Shown here piece after piece: positions 51,032 through 60,843 of a stretch of DNA of 64,000 nucleotides (its first letter is position 1; each line of letters starts with the position of its first letter). The translations under genes were made by a program, and so were the position numbers. The stretch covers positions 1,612,001-1,676,000 of the forward strand of contig AP035880.1 in NCBI GenBank assembly GCA_045866215.1. The letters are read 5' to 3'. The notes under the pieces were generated by a model. It was not told the origin of the DNA and did not search any database. It saw only the letters and a program-made list of their open reading frames with translations. The stretch comes from Croceivirga sp009797885 (lineage in GTDB: Bacteria; Bacteroidota; Bacteroidia; Flavobacteriales; Flavobacteriaceae).

Positions 51032-52606
51032 CTAATCTCCCCCTTTTGTGGTTTTCCTGGAATAGCTTACGCGATAGATAACACCGGCGTAGTCATCACT
51101 CAATAGCAACGACCCGTCGGGAAGTTGAAGAATATCAACCGGTCTTCCCCAAGCATCGTTCTTGGATTCGTTGAGCCATCCAGTGATAAAAGGTTCATAA
51201 GAAGTGACTTTTCCATCCCTCTCCGTCAGTTTCATTATGCGATAACCTTGTTTTTTGGTCCTGTTCCAAGAACCATGTTCCGATACCAATATGGAATTCC
51301 GGTATTCTTTTGGAAACATTTCTCCCGTATAAAACTTCAAGCTAACGGGTGCGGCATGCGCTACAAGGTCAAAGGTGGTGTGAACAAAATCCGTTGAGGG
51401 TCTTTTATCCCCATAATCGGGATCTTTGATATTGTTTCCGTGCCAAAAGGGAAATCCGTAGTGGTCTCCTTCGCGTTGCATTACATTGATTTCGCATGGG
51501 GGTAGGTCATCCCCCATAAGATCCCTTCCATTATCGCTAAACCAAAGTTTTCCAGTGTTGGGATGCCAATCATATCCCCTACTATTTCGCACGCCATGGG
51601 CAACAATTTCAAAATCCGTACCCTCTGGTGTTATTCTTGTGATCGAGGAGAAAATCGGGTTCTTTTCCAAACACACGTTACATGGAGCACCCACAGGCAC
51701 ATATAGTTTACCATCTGGCCCAAAACGAATGTACTTGTCACCATGCTTCTTTTCTGGCGGATAGTTGAAAACAAGTTCGGGAACTGGAGGATTGTCCAAG
51801 TAATCCTCGATGTTCCGGAAACGTACTATTCTATGGATTTCCGCCACGTACAAATCTTTACCGAGCATGGCTACTCCCATTGGATTCCATTCTAATCCAT
51901 TTGAAATTTTTTGAACACTATCTGCCTTACCATCTGAATCCACATCGCGGATAGCATAGATAAAATCAGTTTCGTTGCGCCGAGAACCAACGAATACGGT
52001 TCCATTTTCACCTAGAGCTAGCGATCTTGGATTTTCCAAACCCTCTGCAAAAACCTCGATTACAAAACCTTCGGGAACGTCAATCTGGTCCAATCGCAAC
52101 TTTTTTTCTTTGTAAGCACTACCCACCCTGCTTTCTACGCGTTCTTTACGTTTTCGGTTGGCATAATCGGTAACAGGGGACACGGTAGAAAGGTCCAAAG
52201 GTTCGTTTAAGGATTTGCCAGCCCTCACCACCGACACTTCCTCCATTGTAATATTGGCGGCCTCATTCCCAAAACTATTTCGCACATAACTTAGCACATT
52301 GGAAATCTCTTCATCCGTAAGTGTTGGGATTGCGGGCATTACATTGTCATAAATCTCTCCCTTAACGTGTATGCGTTCCTCTAATCCGTGAAGTACAATA
52401 TTGATGAGACGCTCTTTGCTTCCATTGACCCATGGTGTATTGGAAACAGGAGGATGCACTCCCTTAATACCATTACCATCCAACTGATGGCATACGGCAC
52501 ATTTTACTTCATACAATGCTGCTCCAGCTACCAAATCCACTTTTTTAGTCTCTTTTTTACATGAAGTAAAGCAGAATATGGTTATAACAAAAACTAGAAT
52601 ACGCAT
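51032..52606 (-). CDS. cytochrome c/sorbosone-dehydrogenase-like fusion lipoprotein
   Basis: A 524-residue lipoprotein (lipobox FTSC, Cys16). Residues 25-110 are a c-type cytochrome with KCAVCHQLDGNG (heme CxxCH, C36 and C39) and a methionine ligand in NVMPAIPTLT. Residues 165-520 are a six-bladed propeller of the soluble glucose/sorbosone dehydrogenase class (FAEGLENPRSLALGENGTVF, RFGPDGKLYVPVGAPCNVC, VHTTFDLVAHAAPVSLKFY), which may bind PQQ. It would oxidise a sugar or aldehyde in the periplasm and pass electrons to its own heme. Last gene of the FecR-headed operon. Confidence 0.83.
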   Translation of the reverse strand: MRILVFVITIFCFTSCKKETKKVDLVAGAALYEVKCAVCHQLDGNGIKGVHPPVSNTPWVNGSKERLINIVLHGLEERIHVKGEIYDNVMPAIPTLTDEEISNVLSYVRNSFGNEAANITMEEVSVVRAGKSLNEPLDLSTVSPVTDYANRKRKERVESRVGSAYKEKKLRLDQIDVPEGFVIEVFAEGLENPRSLALGENGTVFVGSRRNETDFIYAIRDVDSDGKADSVQKISNGLEWNPMGVAMLGKDLYVAEIHRIVRFRNIEDYLDNPPVPELVFNYPPEKKHGDKYIRFGPDGKLYVPVGAPCNVCLEKNPIFSSITRITPEGTDFEIVAHGVRNSRGYDWHPNTGKLWFSDNGRDLMGDDLPPCEINVMQREGDHYGFPFWHGNNIKDPDYGDKRPSTDFVHTTFDLVAHAAPVSLKFYTGEMFPKEYRNSILVSEHGSWNRTKKQGYRIMKLTERDGKVTSYEPFITGWLNESKNDAWGRPVDILQLPDGSLLLSDDYAGVIYRVSYSRKTTKGGD

Positions 52607-52609
52607 GTA

Positions 52610-53215
52610 TTACACTACTTTAAAATCCAATAGTTTATGGTCTCCAATATATCCTTCACAGACATCACCAATTTGAATGGGTCCTGGTGACGGGGGTGCC
52701 CCTGTCATTATCAAATCGCCAGGATAGAGCGTGGTGAACTTAGAACAATAGGAAATGATTTGTTCAAAATTGGCCTTTAGGTCACGAAGATTACCCTGCT
52801 CCGCTACTTTTTTGTTTATAACAAAGGTCAAGTCTAGCTGGCGTACATCACCAAAGGTATCCACAGGAAAAAAATCAGAGATGAAAGTGGCTTCGTCAAA
52901 CCCTTTGGCAAAAGCCCACGGCCAACCTTTTTCCTTAGCTTTCAATTGCAGGTCTTTTGCAGTCCAATCCATCCCTAAAGCTATTCCGTCAAAGACGTTG
53001 GTGGCTTCCTTTTCCGATACGTTTTTGAGTTTTTTACCGATTCTAAGCACTAGTTCCATCTCGTGCCAGACGTTTTGGCTCCATCTTGGGTAATGAAAAA
53101 CTTTTCCTTTCGCCAGTGATGATGGCGCTTTGACAAAAACGTTGAGGTCTTTTGGCAGTGGTTGCCGTGGCGCTTCCCTTTCATAAAAATTGGCGGCAAT
53201 ACCCAATATTTTCAT
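52610..53215 (-). CDS. fumarylacetoacetate hydrolase-family protein
   Basis: A 201-residue cytoplasmic FAH-fold protein with the metal pair in WHEMELVLRIGK (E-x-E) and GMDWTAKDLQ, a lysine in WAFAKGFDEA, and the closing motif YPGDLIMTGAPPSPGPIQIG. Relatives hydrolyse or decarboxylate 2,4-diketo acids, including diketo-deoxy sugar acids. In this locus it could split a keto-acid made after dehydration; the exact substrate is inferred. It lies three bases before the cytochrome gene. Confidence 0.87.
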   Translation of the reverse strand: MKILGIAANFYEREAPRQPLPKDLNVFVKAPSSLAKGKVFHYPRWSQNVWHEMELVLRIGKKLKNVSEKEATNVFDGIALGMDWTAKDLQLKAKEKGWPWAFAKGFDEATFISDFFPVDTFGDVRQLDLTFVINKKVAEQGNLRDLKANFEQIISYCSKFTTLYPGDLIMTGAPPSPGPIQIGDVCEGYIGDHKLLDFKVV

Positions 53216-53362
53216 TTACAGAATCTTTTTAGGTTCAAACTTTCTTTTTCTCAAATAGGTGAAAATTCAAGTTTCTATCATTGTAATCACAATTGAAAAA
53301 TGAACAAAACCTTCTATGCTATATCAATTACATTTAAGTTGAAAGGCATGGTTATTTTACCC

Positions 53363-54463
53363 TTACTTCTTCTTGGCATCACTTTGGGTCTTTTTCACAG
53401 CTTTATGCATAATGGCATTGACCCCTTGGTCTTCACTCATCCATGTCCATAACCGCACGGTACCATCCTGGTGTGCACTGGTCAAAAAACTGCTATCGGC
53501 ATTGAAATCGATATATTCTGCCTGATCGTTAGCGTGTACAGCATATGCAATGGGTACCTTGCCCACTGGATTTAGTATTTGCGAAGTACGATACACACGA
53601 ATGTAGGGATCATTGCCAGCCGATAACAAATACCGTCCATCCGTAGTAAAAGCCAAGGTTTCTATCTTACGCCCACTGGTGTTCCATTCACGAAGCAGTT
53701 CACCCGTAGCAAAATCCCATAAAAAAATATCCCCCTCAAAACCTGAGGCCACTACATATTTACCATCGGGAGAAAAAAAGCCACACACAAAACCAAATTC
53801 ACGGCCCGGGGTGAGGGTCCTGATCAATTTGCCAGTGTCGGTTTCCCATATTTTAACCTCAGAATTCATACCGGCACTCAAAAAATAGGTGTCATCTACG
53901 GTAAACTGAATCTCGTTCACGGTCTCGCCATGATTTACTTTGTACATCAATTCTCCAGTCTCCGTATCATAAGCCCTTATGTAGCCTATTGCGGTACCGT
54001 CTTTTTGTTTTATTTTTTCTTGACCGGATACAAGAATGTTCTTTGTATTGGCAAATGCGAGACCATCTGCTGCTGTTTCAAGCTCAATTCTTCTAATTTC
54101 CCTACCGGTATAGGCATCATAAAAGGTAATCAGATAGTCTTCACTTACACTCGCCACGATGCTGTCATCTGGTGAAAAAGCTACCCGTTCAATCTCTTCT
54201 GAAGCATAGGCGCGCCAAAGTTCGGCACCATCACTGGTACGCCACATGATTACACTATTATCGAATTTAGTACCTGTAACGATACGCATGCCATCTCGTG
54301 AGAATTCAGCACTCTCAACGGAACCCTTTTCTCCATTAACATCGGCAACACGCACCCAAACAGGCGATAACCGTAACTGTGCTTCACCGGTTATCTGGCC
54401 CACTTGGGCATGAATGGATAATGAAAAGTGAAATAAAGCAATAATGCCCAGTAGTTTTATCAT
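53363..54463 (-). CDS. secreted WD40-repeat protein
   Basis: A 366-residue protein from the ATG at 54463 with signal peptide MIKLLGIIALFHFSLSIHA. About seven WD40 blades follow, e.g. VESAEFSRDGMRIVTGTKFD, FSPDDSIVASVSEDYLITFY and FTTDGRYLLSAGNDPYIRVY. The propeller probably acts as a scaffold or binding partner in the periplasm. It is placed between the TonB receptor and the FAH gene. The upstream frame to 54592 overlaps the receptor and has no signal. Confidence 0.82.
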   Translation of the reverse strand: MIKLLGIIALFHFSLSIHAQVGQITGEAQLRLSPVWVRVADVNGEKGSVESAEFSRDGMRIVTGTKFDNSVIMWRTSDGAELWRAYASEEIERVAFSPDDSIVASVSEDYLITFYDAYTGREIRRIELETAADGLAFANTKNILVSGQEKIKQKDGTAIGYIRAYDTETGELMYKVNHGETVNEIQFTVDDTYFLSAGMNSEVKIWETDTGKLIRTLTPGREFGFVCGFFSPDGKYVVASGFEGDIFLWDFATGELLREWNTSGRKIETLAFTTDGRYLLSAGNDPYIRVYRTSQILNPVGKVPIAYAVHANDQAEYIDFNADSSFLTSAHQDGTVRLWTWMSEDQGVNAIMHKAVKKTQSDAKKK

Positions 54464-54558
54464 GAAAATGGTTTTAGATACCGTATTTAAAACATGTATT
54501 TGAGATATATTACGTATGAATAGACTACGGTACTTAAGTGAAGGAATTGATTTGAAAA

Positions 54559-57500
54559 CTAAAATTTGTACCCAATACCAAAACGCACCCACCAGGAATA
54601 GACTTCAAGTTCGCTTACCCTTTGGTCACTACCAAAAAAACCACGCAAAGGCTGGTTGCTCAAGTTGATGCCCTCAGCATAAATCTTGAAATGCTTCCCG
54701 ATGTTCTGCGATATGTTGGCGTCTATTTGGTAACGGCTGTCGAAAAGAAAGTCTTCTTCACGGGTATTGCCAATTGAAAAGACAAAATCATCTATATAAT
54801 TGAAGGCCAAACCAGCTGAAAATCCTTTTTTATCATACGAAAGAATCATATTACCAAAATTCTGTGCCTGCCCGGGAAGCCTAAAAACCTCACCCCTTTC
54901 TGCAACCGCCTCTGAATGGGTTAAACTTATATTCCCTGAAACGGAAAAATATTTCAAGAAGCCGGGTAAAAAGTTTAGACGTGTTTGGGCGGTAAGTTCC
55001 AAACCCCAGAGATTGGCATATTCGCCATTTTCAAAAGATGTCAGTTCGTAATCGATAAAGTTATCAGCATTCTCCCACTCATCACCGACCACTGTCCTAT
55101 CAATCTGATAAATAAAATCTGTAATACGTTTATAAAAACCTGATGCAGATACATAACCAATGTCACCCAAATAGTATTCGTACGCCAAATCAAGGTTGAT
55201 TGAACGGGTTGGATTAAGATTTGGATTTCCCAAAAAGACCTCCCTATCTTCAATGTCTATCACCCTGCTTGGCGAAACACTGTTGTATTCTGGCCTGGTA
55301 AATCCATTCGTTAGGGCGAATCGTGCCTGTGAACGTTCCGACAACTCATATTTGACTTGAAAATTAGGTAATGGTATTGTATATTCTTTTTGGCTTACGA
55401 TGGGGTTTATTACTGGAGACTCGTCATTGTTTGTCACCACTTCGTTTGCCCTGTAAGTTCCTCTGTTTTTTTCTAATCGCAATCCTGTGAGCACATCCCA
55501 TGATTTTCCTTTAAAAGTGGCCATAGCATACACAGCCATAATATCCTCTTCGGCTCTGGTAAAGAATTCTGATACGACTCTTGCACTTCTGTTTTGGTTC
55601 ACTGAAAGTTCTGCCTGGTTCCCTTCGAAGTAATCTACCAATGTGGCGGTATCTATTCTACTATCAAAATTGAGGTTTCCCTGCATAAAATCATTATCTG
55701 GGACAGATACGGACGTAGTTGAAAGATTCAAGGGATTACTACTACTATTTTCAAAGATAGAAACCCAGCGTTGACGACCGTTTTTCAACTTCCTGTACTT
55801 CAGTCCCGTTTGTAGTTCACCCTTCCCCAAAAAGGTGTTAATGGGCTTTTTGATATCCATACGAAAGACCAAGTTTTCGCCGGTTACCGATCGTAGGTCG
55901 CTTGGACGTATCGATTCTAAAGTATATAGTGAAACGTCGTTCAAATCAACTATTGCCCCGTTTACTTTGGGATAGTCGGTATTGACCTCCGAAAGCAATA
56001 AATCAACATCCTCAAATTCGAATGTGGCCCTTATTGATTCGTCCGTACGGTCCGTCATGGTATAAAAGAAAGATGCATCAAATTTCCAGTTTCCGATATA
56101 AGAATCAATCCCCAAATTGACGGAAGTGTTTTTACGTATCTTCCTCCTATCCCTTAAGTCACGTTCTACCCTGGCATCGTCAACGCGGGTTGCATTGACG
56201 TAATTGCCCTGCAACGGGCGGTATCGAATCCTGTTCCTGATTTCATCATCTGTCAGGTTGTTGTACATCAAATGGGCATATAGCCTGCCATTGTCACGCA
56301 GCTTATAATCTATAGAGGTGTTGTAGCCCGAGCGGGTACGCTCGTTCTGTAAATCACGCCAATTATAGTTGTTGATCAGAATGGATTGATTACCATCGGA
56401 TAGTGTTTTTCGGTCCCAATCAATCTCCAATCGATCGCGCCCGTTGTCAGTGCGGTAATAGTTACCCCCCACTTTAATACCAAGCCTACCTTCAGGATAT
56501 TTTTCATTAACCAGATAGCGTTTTTCCAAAGTGAGCATTCCTGTGAGATTATAACCTTTTGAAAGGTTATTGTAGCCACTGCCCAATTCGGCTTTCAATG
56601 CCAGCCCTTTGGACAATGAAAACACTGGAATCAAGTTCACAGATCCCCCGATGGCATCACCATCAGTATCTGGCGTTTTAGTCTTAATCACTTGAACGTT
56701 TTCTGATTGATCCACTCCGATGCCCGCCACTATCGTATTTCTTCGTCCTTCTATTTCTGCAGTTGGTAAGTTTTCACCATTGTACTGTATAGTGGTATAA
56801 CTAATAGGGGTTCCGCGTATTGCCACTGTATTACCCTCACCATAACTGCGGCCAATTGTAGTGCCTGTCATACGTTGTAAGGCCTCACCCATATTCTGGT
56901 CTGGCAGTCTATCTTTGGTATCCGATGCCAATACCTGTATCTGATTGATTGCATTTTTTTGGGCATTTACTTCTTTAAGGTTTTTTTTCACTCTGGCATT
57001 GACAATAACTTCAGATAGCTCAAAAGTTTCGGGAATCAATGCTAACGAAATCGATTTCGAGACCTTTGGTAAAGAAATAAGGGTATCTACGGAACGATAT
57101 CCCAAATAACGCACGTTAAGCGGCAGCTCGTCTTTCTCCGAATAAAAGGAAATAGAAAGCGTACCCTCATGATTGGATACACCGCTTATCCTTTTATTCT
57201 TTGACTGTACCAAAGCTCCCAAAAGTGGCTCATTGGACAGGCCATCAAAAATCTTGAATCTCACGGTCCAAAGGCTTTCTTCCATTGTATCGGCCAGTTG
57301 GGATTTGTCCTCTCGGAAAAGAATTATGGTATTGTCCAAAATTCGATAGCCCACCATACTATCCTTGAACAGCCCATCTAAAAGTTCCCTGATATTGGAG
57401 TAGGGTTTTAAGAAAACCCGTTTTCCACCATCGATAATGGTGGAGTTGTAAAAAAAGTGGTACGGTTCGTTTCGCTCTATTAGTCGTATCGCTTTTCGTA

Positions 57501-57633
57501 AAGAAGTGGAATCTTTTGAAAGGTACTTGGTTTCTTGGGAATGGGTAATTGAGGTAGCGCAACACAAAAAAAAGGGCACGATGAATTTGAGACTATTTTG
57601 AGGAAAATCGTACCATTTGTTTTTGTAAAACAC
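54559..57633 (-). CDS. TonB-dependent receptor with STN signalling domain
   Basis: A 1024-residue outer membrane receptor: signal peptide, STN/secretin-like domain (SLRKAIRLIERNEPYHFFYN to GYRILDNTIILF, about 45-108), a carboxypeptidase-regulatory-like domain (about 125-200), plug with QNMGEALQRMTGTTIG and AIRGTPISYTTIQYNGENLP, then the beta barrel ending WWVRFGIGYKF. The STN domain is the part that talks to FecR, whose gene lies four bases upstream. No SusD gene follows. It imports a glycan fragment and reports it to the sigma factor. Confidence 0.93.
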   Translation of the reverse strand: MFYKNKWYDFPQNSLKFIVPFFLCCATSITHSQETKYLSKDSTSLRKAIRLIERNEPYHFFYNSTIIDGGKRVFLKPYSNIRELLDGLFKDSMVGYRILDNTIILFREDKSQLADTMEESLWTVRFKIFDGLSNEPLLGALVQSKNKRISGVSNHEGTLSISFYSEKDELPLNVRYLGYRSVDTLISLPKVSKSISLALIPETFELSEVIVNARVKKNLKEVNAQKNAINQIQVLASDTKDRLPDQNMGEALQRMTGTTIGRSYGEGNTVAIRGTPISYTTIQYNGENLPTAEIEGRRNTIVAGIGVDQSENVQVIKTKTPDTDGDAIGGSVNLIPVFSLSKGLALKAELGSGYNNLSKGYNLTGMLTLEKRYLVNEKYPEGRLGIKVGGNYYRTDNGRDRLEIDWDRKTLSDGNQSILINNYNWRDLQNERTRSGYNTSIDYKLRDNGRLYAHLMYNNLTDDEIRNRIRYRPLQGNYVNATRVDDARVERDLRDRRKIRKNTSVNLGIDSYIGNWKFDASFFYTMTDRTDESIRATFEFEDVDLLLSEVNTDYPKVNGAIVDLNDVSLYTLESIRPSDLRSVTGENLVFRMDIKKPINTFLGKGELQTGLKYRKLKNGRQRWVSIFENSSSNPLNLSTTSVSVPDNDFMQGNLNFDSRIDTATLVDYFEGNQAELSVNQNRSARVVSEFFTRAEEDIMAVYAMATFKGKSWDVLTGLRLEKNRGTYRANEVVTNNDESPVINPIVSQKEYTIPLPNFQVKYELSERSQARFALTNGFTRPEYNSVSPSRVIDIEDREVFLGNPNLNPTRSINLDLAYEYYLGDIGYVSASGFYKRITDFIYQIDRTVVGDEWENADNFIDYELTSFENGEYANLWGLELTAQTRLNFLPGFLKYFSVSGNISLTHSEAVAERGEVFRLPGQAQNFGNMILSYDKKGFSAGLAFNYIDDFVFSIGNTREEDFLFDSRYQIDANISQNIGKHFKIYAEGINLSNQPLRGFFGSDQRVSELEVYSWWVRFGIGYKF

Positions 57634-57636
57634 TCA

Positions 57637-58590
57637 TTACTTTTTGCTCAAGCTCACGTTATCCCTAGATACGGTGAAATTGATATTCTCAGAAATACTA
57701 AGGTTTTGAAGGAAAACATCCAGCCCCTTGTCCAAATTGACCGATGCCGTGTAAGGAATTGTATCTATGGCAGTATCGGAGATTATATTGATACCGTACC
57801 AAGATTCGATATCCATGAAAATCAATTTTAACGGCACACTATCATAGACCAATCGCTTCTGCATCCAAGAAGTATTGTGTTCATTGGCTTCACTTTTATG
57901 CAATGCCAGAGCACTGGAAATCGCTTGTTCATTCTGTATAAGAACCGTCTGATGATTACCATTATCCACTTGGACCTTACCCGACCTTACACTGACCACC
58001 GTCTCTTCCGAATTTATTGCCTTGACATTAAAAGAAGTTCCCAGCACGGTAACTTCTGTATGCCTAACCGTGATTACAAAAGGTATTTTCTCGTTACGGG
58101 CAACATCAAAAAAAGCCTCGCCCGAAAGCAGAACGGCTCTTTTACCTTCTTCTTCTATATATGAAATAGTGCTGTTGGCATTCAACGTAATCTCTGAGCC
58201 ATCCGGTAGGGTTACCTTTCTAATTTCCATACCGCCGCTGGAGAACTGTATAACGGATGCATCCTCCCTAAGCTGAAACATGATGCCCAAAGTCAATAGC
58301 AAAGCCAATGAAGCCGCAAAGGCTATCCATTTATAGGGCAAACGCTTGGTGTTCCGCTTACGCTTGGGTTCCATCTTTTCCTGAAGGTTTGCAAACGACT
58401 CGACGGAATCCACCTTCAAAGCTGATTCCTGGTCCGCGGAAAACTGCGTTTCGAACAGTCTTTCCATGACCTCATCAGCTTCCCCTTGTTCCATGAGGGA
58501 TTTGAGCCTGATGTATGCTTCTTCCGAGCTCTTGCCCTGAAAAAAATCCATCCATTCCTCATCTGTTGGCTTGCGGTCTTGCTTGGACAT
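57637..58590 (-). CDS. FecR-family anti-sigma factor
   Basis: A 317-residue inner membrane protein: cytoplasmic N-terminus (residues 1-85), one membrane span (WIAFAASLALLLTLGIMF, about 87-105), FecR domain (EIRKVTLPDGSEITLNANST, RAVLLSGEAFFDVARNEKIP, VTVLGTSFNVKAI) and a C-terminal DUF4974-like part that meets the receptor STN domain. It should hold the ECF sigma at 59983 inactive until the receptor is loaded. Confidence 0.93.
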   Translation of the reverse strand: MSKQDRKPTDEEWMDFFQGKSSEEAYIRLKSLMEQGEADEVMERLFETQFSADQESALKVDSVESFANLQEKMEPKRKRNTKRLPYKWIAFAASLALLLTLGIMFQLREDASVIQFSSGGMEIRKVTLPDGSEITLNANSTISYIEEEGKRAVLLSGEAFFDVARNEKIPFVITVRHTEVTVLGTSFNVKAINSEETVVSVRSGKVQVDNGNHQTVLIQNEQAISSALALHKSEANEHNTSWMQKRLVYDSVPLKLIFMDIESWYGINIISDTAIDTIPYTASVNLDKGLDVFLQNLSISENINFTVSRDNVSLSKK

Positions 58591-58661
58591 TATGGATGAG
58601 TTTTCATGGCTATAAATATATTTGTTTTAGGCAAAAGAAGTTCGGATTCCCTATATAATTC

Positions 58662-59726
58662 CTAGATCTCATTTAAAATGGCGTTTGCACATTCCATGGT
58701 AGTAGCCGTTCCTCCCATATCCCTGGTCTTACCCGATTGATGCTTCACCACTCTTTCAATGGCCCCAAGAATAAGATCATGACCTTCTTTATAGCCAAGA
58801 TGTTCTAGCATCATGGCTCCTGCCCAAATTGCTCCGATAGGATTGGCTATACCTTTGCCAGCAATATCGGGTGCAGAACCATGTACTGGTTCAAACATGG
58901 ACGGAAACTGACCTTCCGGATTGATGTTAGCTGAAGCTGCTATCCCAATAGTTCCAGCTACTGCGGGTCCTAAATCGGAAAGAATATCGCCAAATAGGTT
59001 AGAGCCTACCACTACATCGAACCATTGTGGATGCTGCACAAAATGTGCAGTCAAAATGTCGATATGGAACTGGTTTGTCTGTACTTGGGGATATTTTTTC
59101 GCTAAAATGGCGAAACGTTCATCCCAAAAAGGCATGGTATGCATAATTCCGTTGGATTTGGTGGCCGAAGTTATTTTTCCTTTACGACGACAGGCTAAAT
59201 CAAAAGCGTAGTGCAATATTCTATCGACTCCCTTTTTGGAAAAGAGGGTTTGCTGGGAGACCACCTCAGCATCTGTACCTTGAAAAATTCTCCCTCCGAT
59301 TTCCGAATACTCGCCCTCATTGTTTTCCCTGACTACGACAAAGTCCACATCACCTGGTCCGACTCCTGCCAGAGGAGAAGGCACCCCCTCAAACAACCGA
59401 ACAGGTCGTATACAAGCATATTGCTGAAAAACCCTGCGTATGGGAATAAGCAATCCCCATAGCGATATATGGTCCGGGACTCCGGGATAGCCCACTGCCC
59501 CAAGATAAATCGCATGGTGTCTTTTTAATTGTTCCAGACCATCTTCGGGCATCATTTTACCAGCTTTATGAAAATGCTCACAGCTCCAATCAAAGTGCGC
59601 CCAATCGAAAGAGATTCCCAACTGCCCGGCCACTTTTTCCAATACCCTTATGCCTTGTTCGATTACTGGTTTCCCTATTCCATCACCAGGAATCACCGCA
59701 ATATTGAAGTTGGTCTTTTGTGTCAT
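58662..59726 (-). CDS. tartrate/D-malate dehydrogenase-type beta-decarboxylating dehydrogenase
   Basis: A 354-residue isocitrate/isopropylmalate dehydrogenase-superfamily protein. IAVIPGDGIGKPVIEQG opens it; DHISLWGLLIPIRRVFQQYA and CIRPVRLFEG form the substrate arginine region of the tartrate/D-malate branch; VVGSNLFGDILSDLGPAVAG holds the metal aspartates; GSAPDIAGKGIANP binds NAD. It would oxidise a 2-hydroxy acid from the pathway. It is divergent from the sigma gene and shares the operator region. Confidence 0.87.
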   Translation of the reverse strand: MTQKTNFNIAVIPGDGIGKPVIEQGIRVLEKVAGQLGISFDWAHFDWSCEHFHKAGKMMPEDGLEQLKRHHAIYLGAVGYPGVPDHISLWGLLIPIRRVFQQYACIRPVRLFEGVPSPLAGVGPGDVDFVVVRENNEGEYSEIGGRIFQGTDAEVVSQQTLFSKKGVDRILHYAFDLACRRKGKITSATKSNGIMHTMPFWDERFAILAKKYPQVQTNQFHIDILTAHFVQHPQWFDVVVGSNLFGDILSDLGPAVAGTIGIAASANINPEGQFPSMFEPVHGSAPDIAGKGIANPIGAIWAGAMMLEHLGYKEGHDLILGAIERVVKHQSGKTRDMGGTATTMECANAILNEI

Positions 59727-59946
59727 CTTCCCGACGTTTTATTTTGGAATTATCTGACCGCAGAAAACACCGATGTATAAACTTATTGGTCATCCATAAT
59801 ACGATATAAGGACCACATACCCTTATTTGAAAGTATCTTCATACAAAAGGATTAAGTAAAAATTACCGTATACATTTTTTTTTAAGGGGAATCTTATTGA
59901 ATCCTAATTTTTAACAGAAATAAAATGATTATTTTACAATAATTTC

Positions 59947-59954
59947 TATATTTG
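59947..59954 (+). promoter_or_regulatory. -7 box of the ECF sigma gene
   Basis: TATATTTG matches TAnnTTTG exactly, one base before the LacI-type palindrome, 28 bases before the ATG. Confidence 0.65.
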
Positions 59955-59955
59955 A

Positions 59956-59969
59956 TGCAATCGATTGCA
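59956..59969. promoter_or_regulatory. LacI-type operator at the ECF sigma promoter
   Basis: Perfect TGCAATCGATTGCA, identical to the site at 47239 some 12.7 kb away. It covers the predicted transcription start of the sigma gene, so a bound repressor would block it directly. It is also in the divergent control region of the tartrate/D-malate dehydrogenase gene. Confidence 0.85.
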
Positions 59970-59982
59970 CTGAACTAGACTA

Positions 59983-60540
59983 ATGCCCACCTCATCTCCT
60001 TCCTCTGACAATACGCTAATAGCGGCTATCAATCAGGATTGCACCGAATCCTTCAAGATTTTATTTGAACGGTACATTGGACCGGTCACCAACTATGCCT
60101 TTTACATTTGTGGCAACAAGGAAATGGCCAATGATATAGCCCAGGAGGTTTTTTTGAAAGTTTGGGAGAAAAGGGCCGAGTTGGACCGTGATAAATCCAT
60201 AAAGTATTTCCTTTTTGTTCTGGTGAAGAACAAAATCATCAGCGATTTTAGAAAATTAAACAGCTACAGAAAGTATTGCGACCACTTTAATGTCGTTACA
60301 ACAAATGCAGAGCATTCACTCGAAAAACAATTGGAGGTCAAAGAACTCTCGCAACTTATCAACTACGCTATCGATTTGCTCCCTGAAAAACGAAAGATGG
60401 CTTTCAAGCTTAGTAGGGACGAATCCCTCAGCTATAAGGAAATTGGTGAAAAAATGAATATATCCCCAAGAACCGTGGAGGTTCATATAGCCCTCGCCAT
60501 GAAGAACATCAAGGAATACCTACATGTGCAATATTCTTAG
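59983..60540 (+). CDS. ECF RNA polymerase sigma factor (FecI-like)
   Basis: A 185-residue sigma-70 family protein with region 2 (FKILFERYIGPVTNYAFYIC, MANDIAQEVFLKVWEKR) and region 4 (LLPEKRKMAFKLSRDESLSY, then KEIGEKMNISPRTVEVHIA). It should direct transcription of the receptor operons and be held by the FecR at 57637. The two genes are split by the dehydrogenase gene on the opposite strand. Start chosen 14 bases after the operator. Confidence 0.93.
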   Translation: MPTSSPSSDNTLIAAINQDCTESFKILFERYIGPVTNYAFYICGNKEMANDIAQEVFLKVWEKRAELDRDKSIKYFLFVLVKNKIISDFRKLNSYRKYCDHFNVVTTNAEHSLEKQLEVKELSQLINYAIDLLPEKRKMAFKLSRDESLSYKEIGEKMNISPRTVEVHIALAMKNIKEYLHVQYS

Positions 60541-60843
60541 TTAGGCCCTCACCTTCTGCATACTTACCTCAATAAACTGCCTATTCCCTTAGGATACATG
60601 TTTTTGATAAGGCATCAGTAGCCTCGATTCCTTCCCTCCCCAAATTGCTTTAAAGCAATTATGGGATTCCGATATTCAAGGGGTTCAATTTTTGAAAATG
60701 ATACTTTTTTCAACCTTATGTTAAGGGAACATCAATTATGGGGCGTTTTAATGCCAAATCCATATTCGAACCGGTAATCGCAAGCTACCATTTCAGCTCT
60801 TTTGGATTTGAACAAGAGTATCGGAAAAACTAAACCAAACAAA
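60541..60843. other. spacer between sigma and second TonB receptor gene
   Basis: No gene. It contains an 18-base perfect palindrome (60643-60660, AATTGCTTT and its reverse complement) and a T-rich stretch near 60700. The ECF-dependent promoter of the receptor is probably here but cannot be defined by eye. Confidence 0.5.
60643..60660. promoter_or_regulatory. 18-base perfect palindrome upstream of TonB receptor
   Basis: AATTGCTTT followed directly by AAAGCAATT, about 180 bases before the receptor start. Possible operator or the end of the sigma transcript; no T-run follows. Confidence 0.45.
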
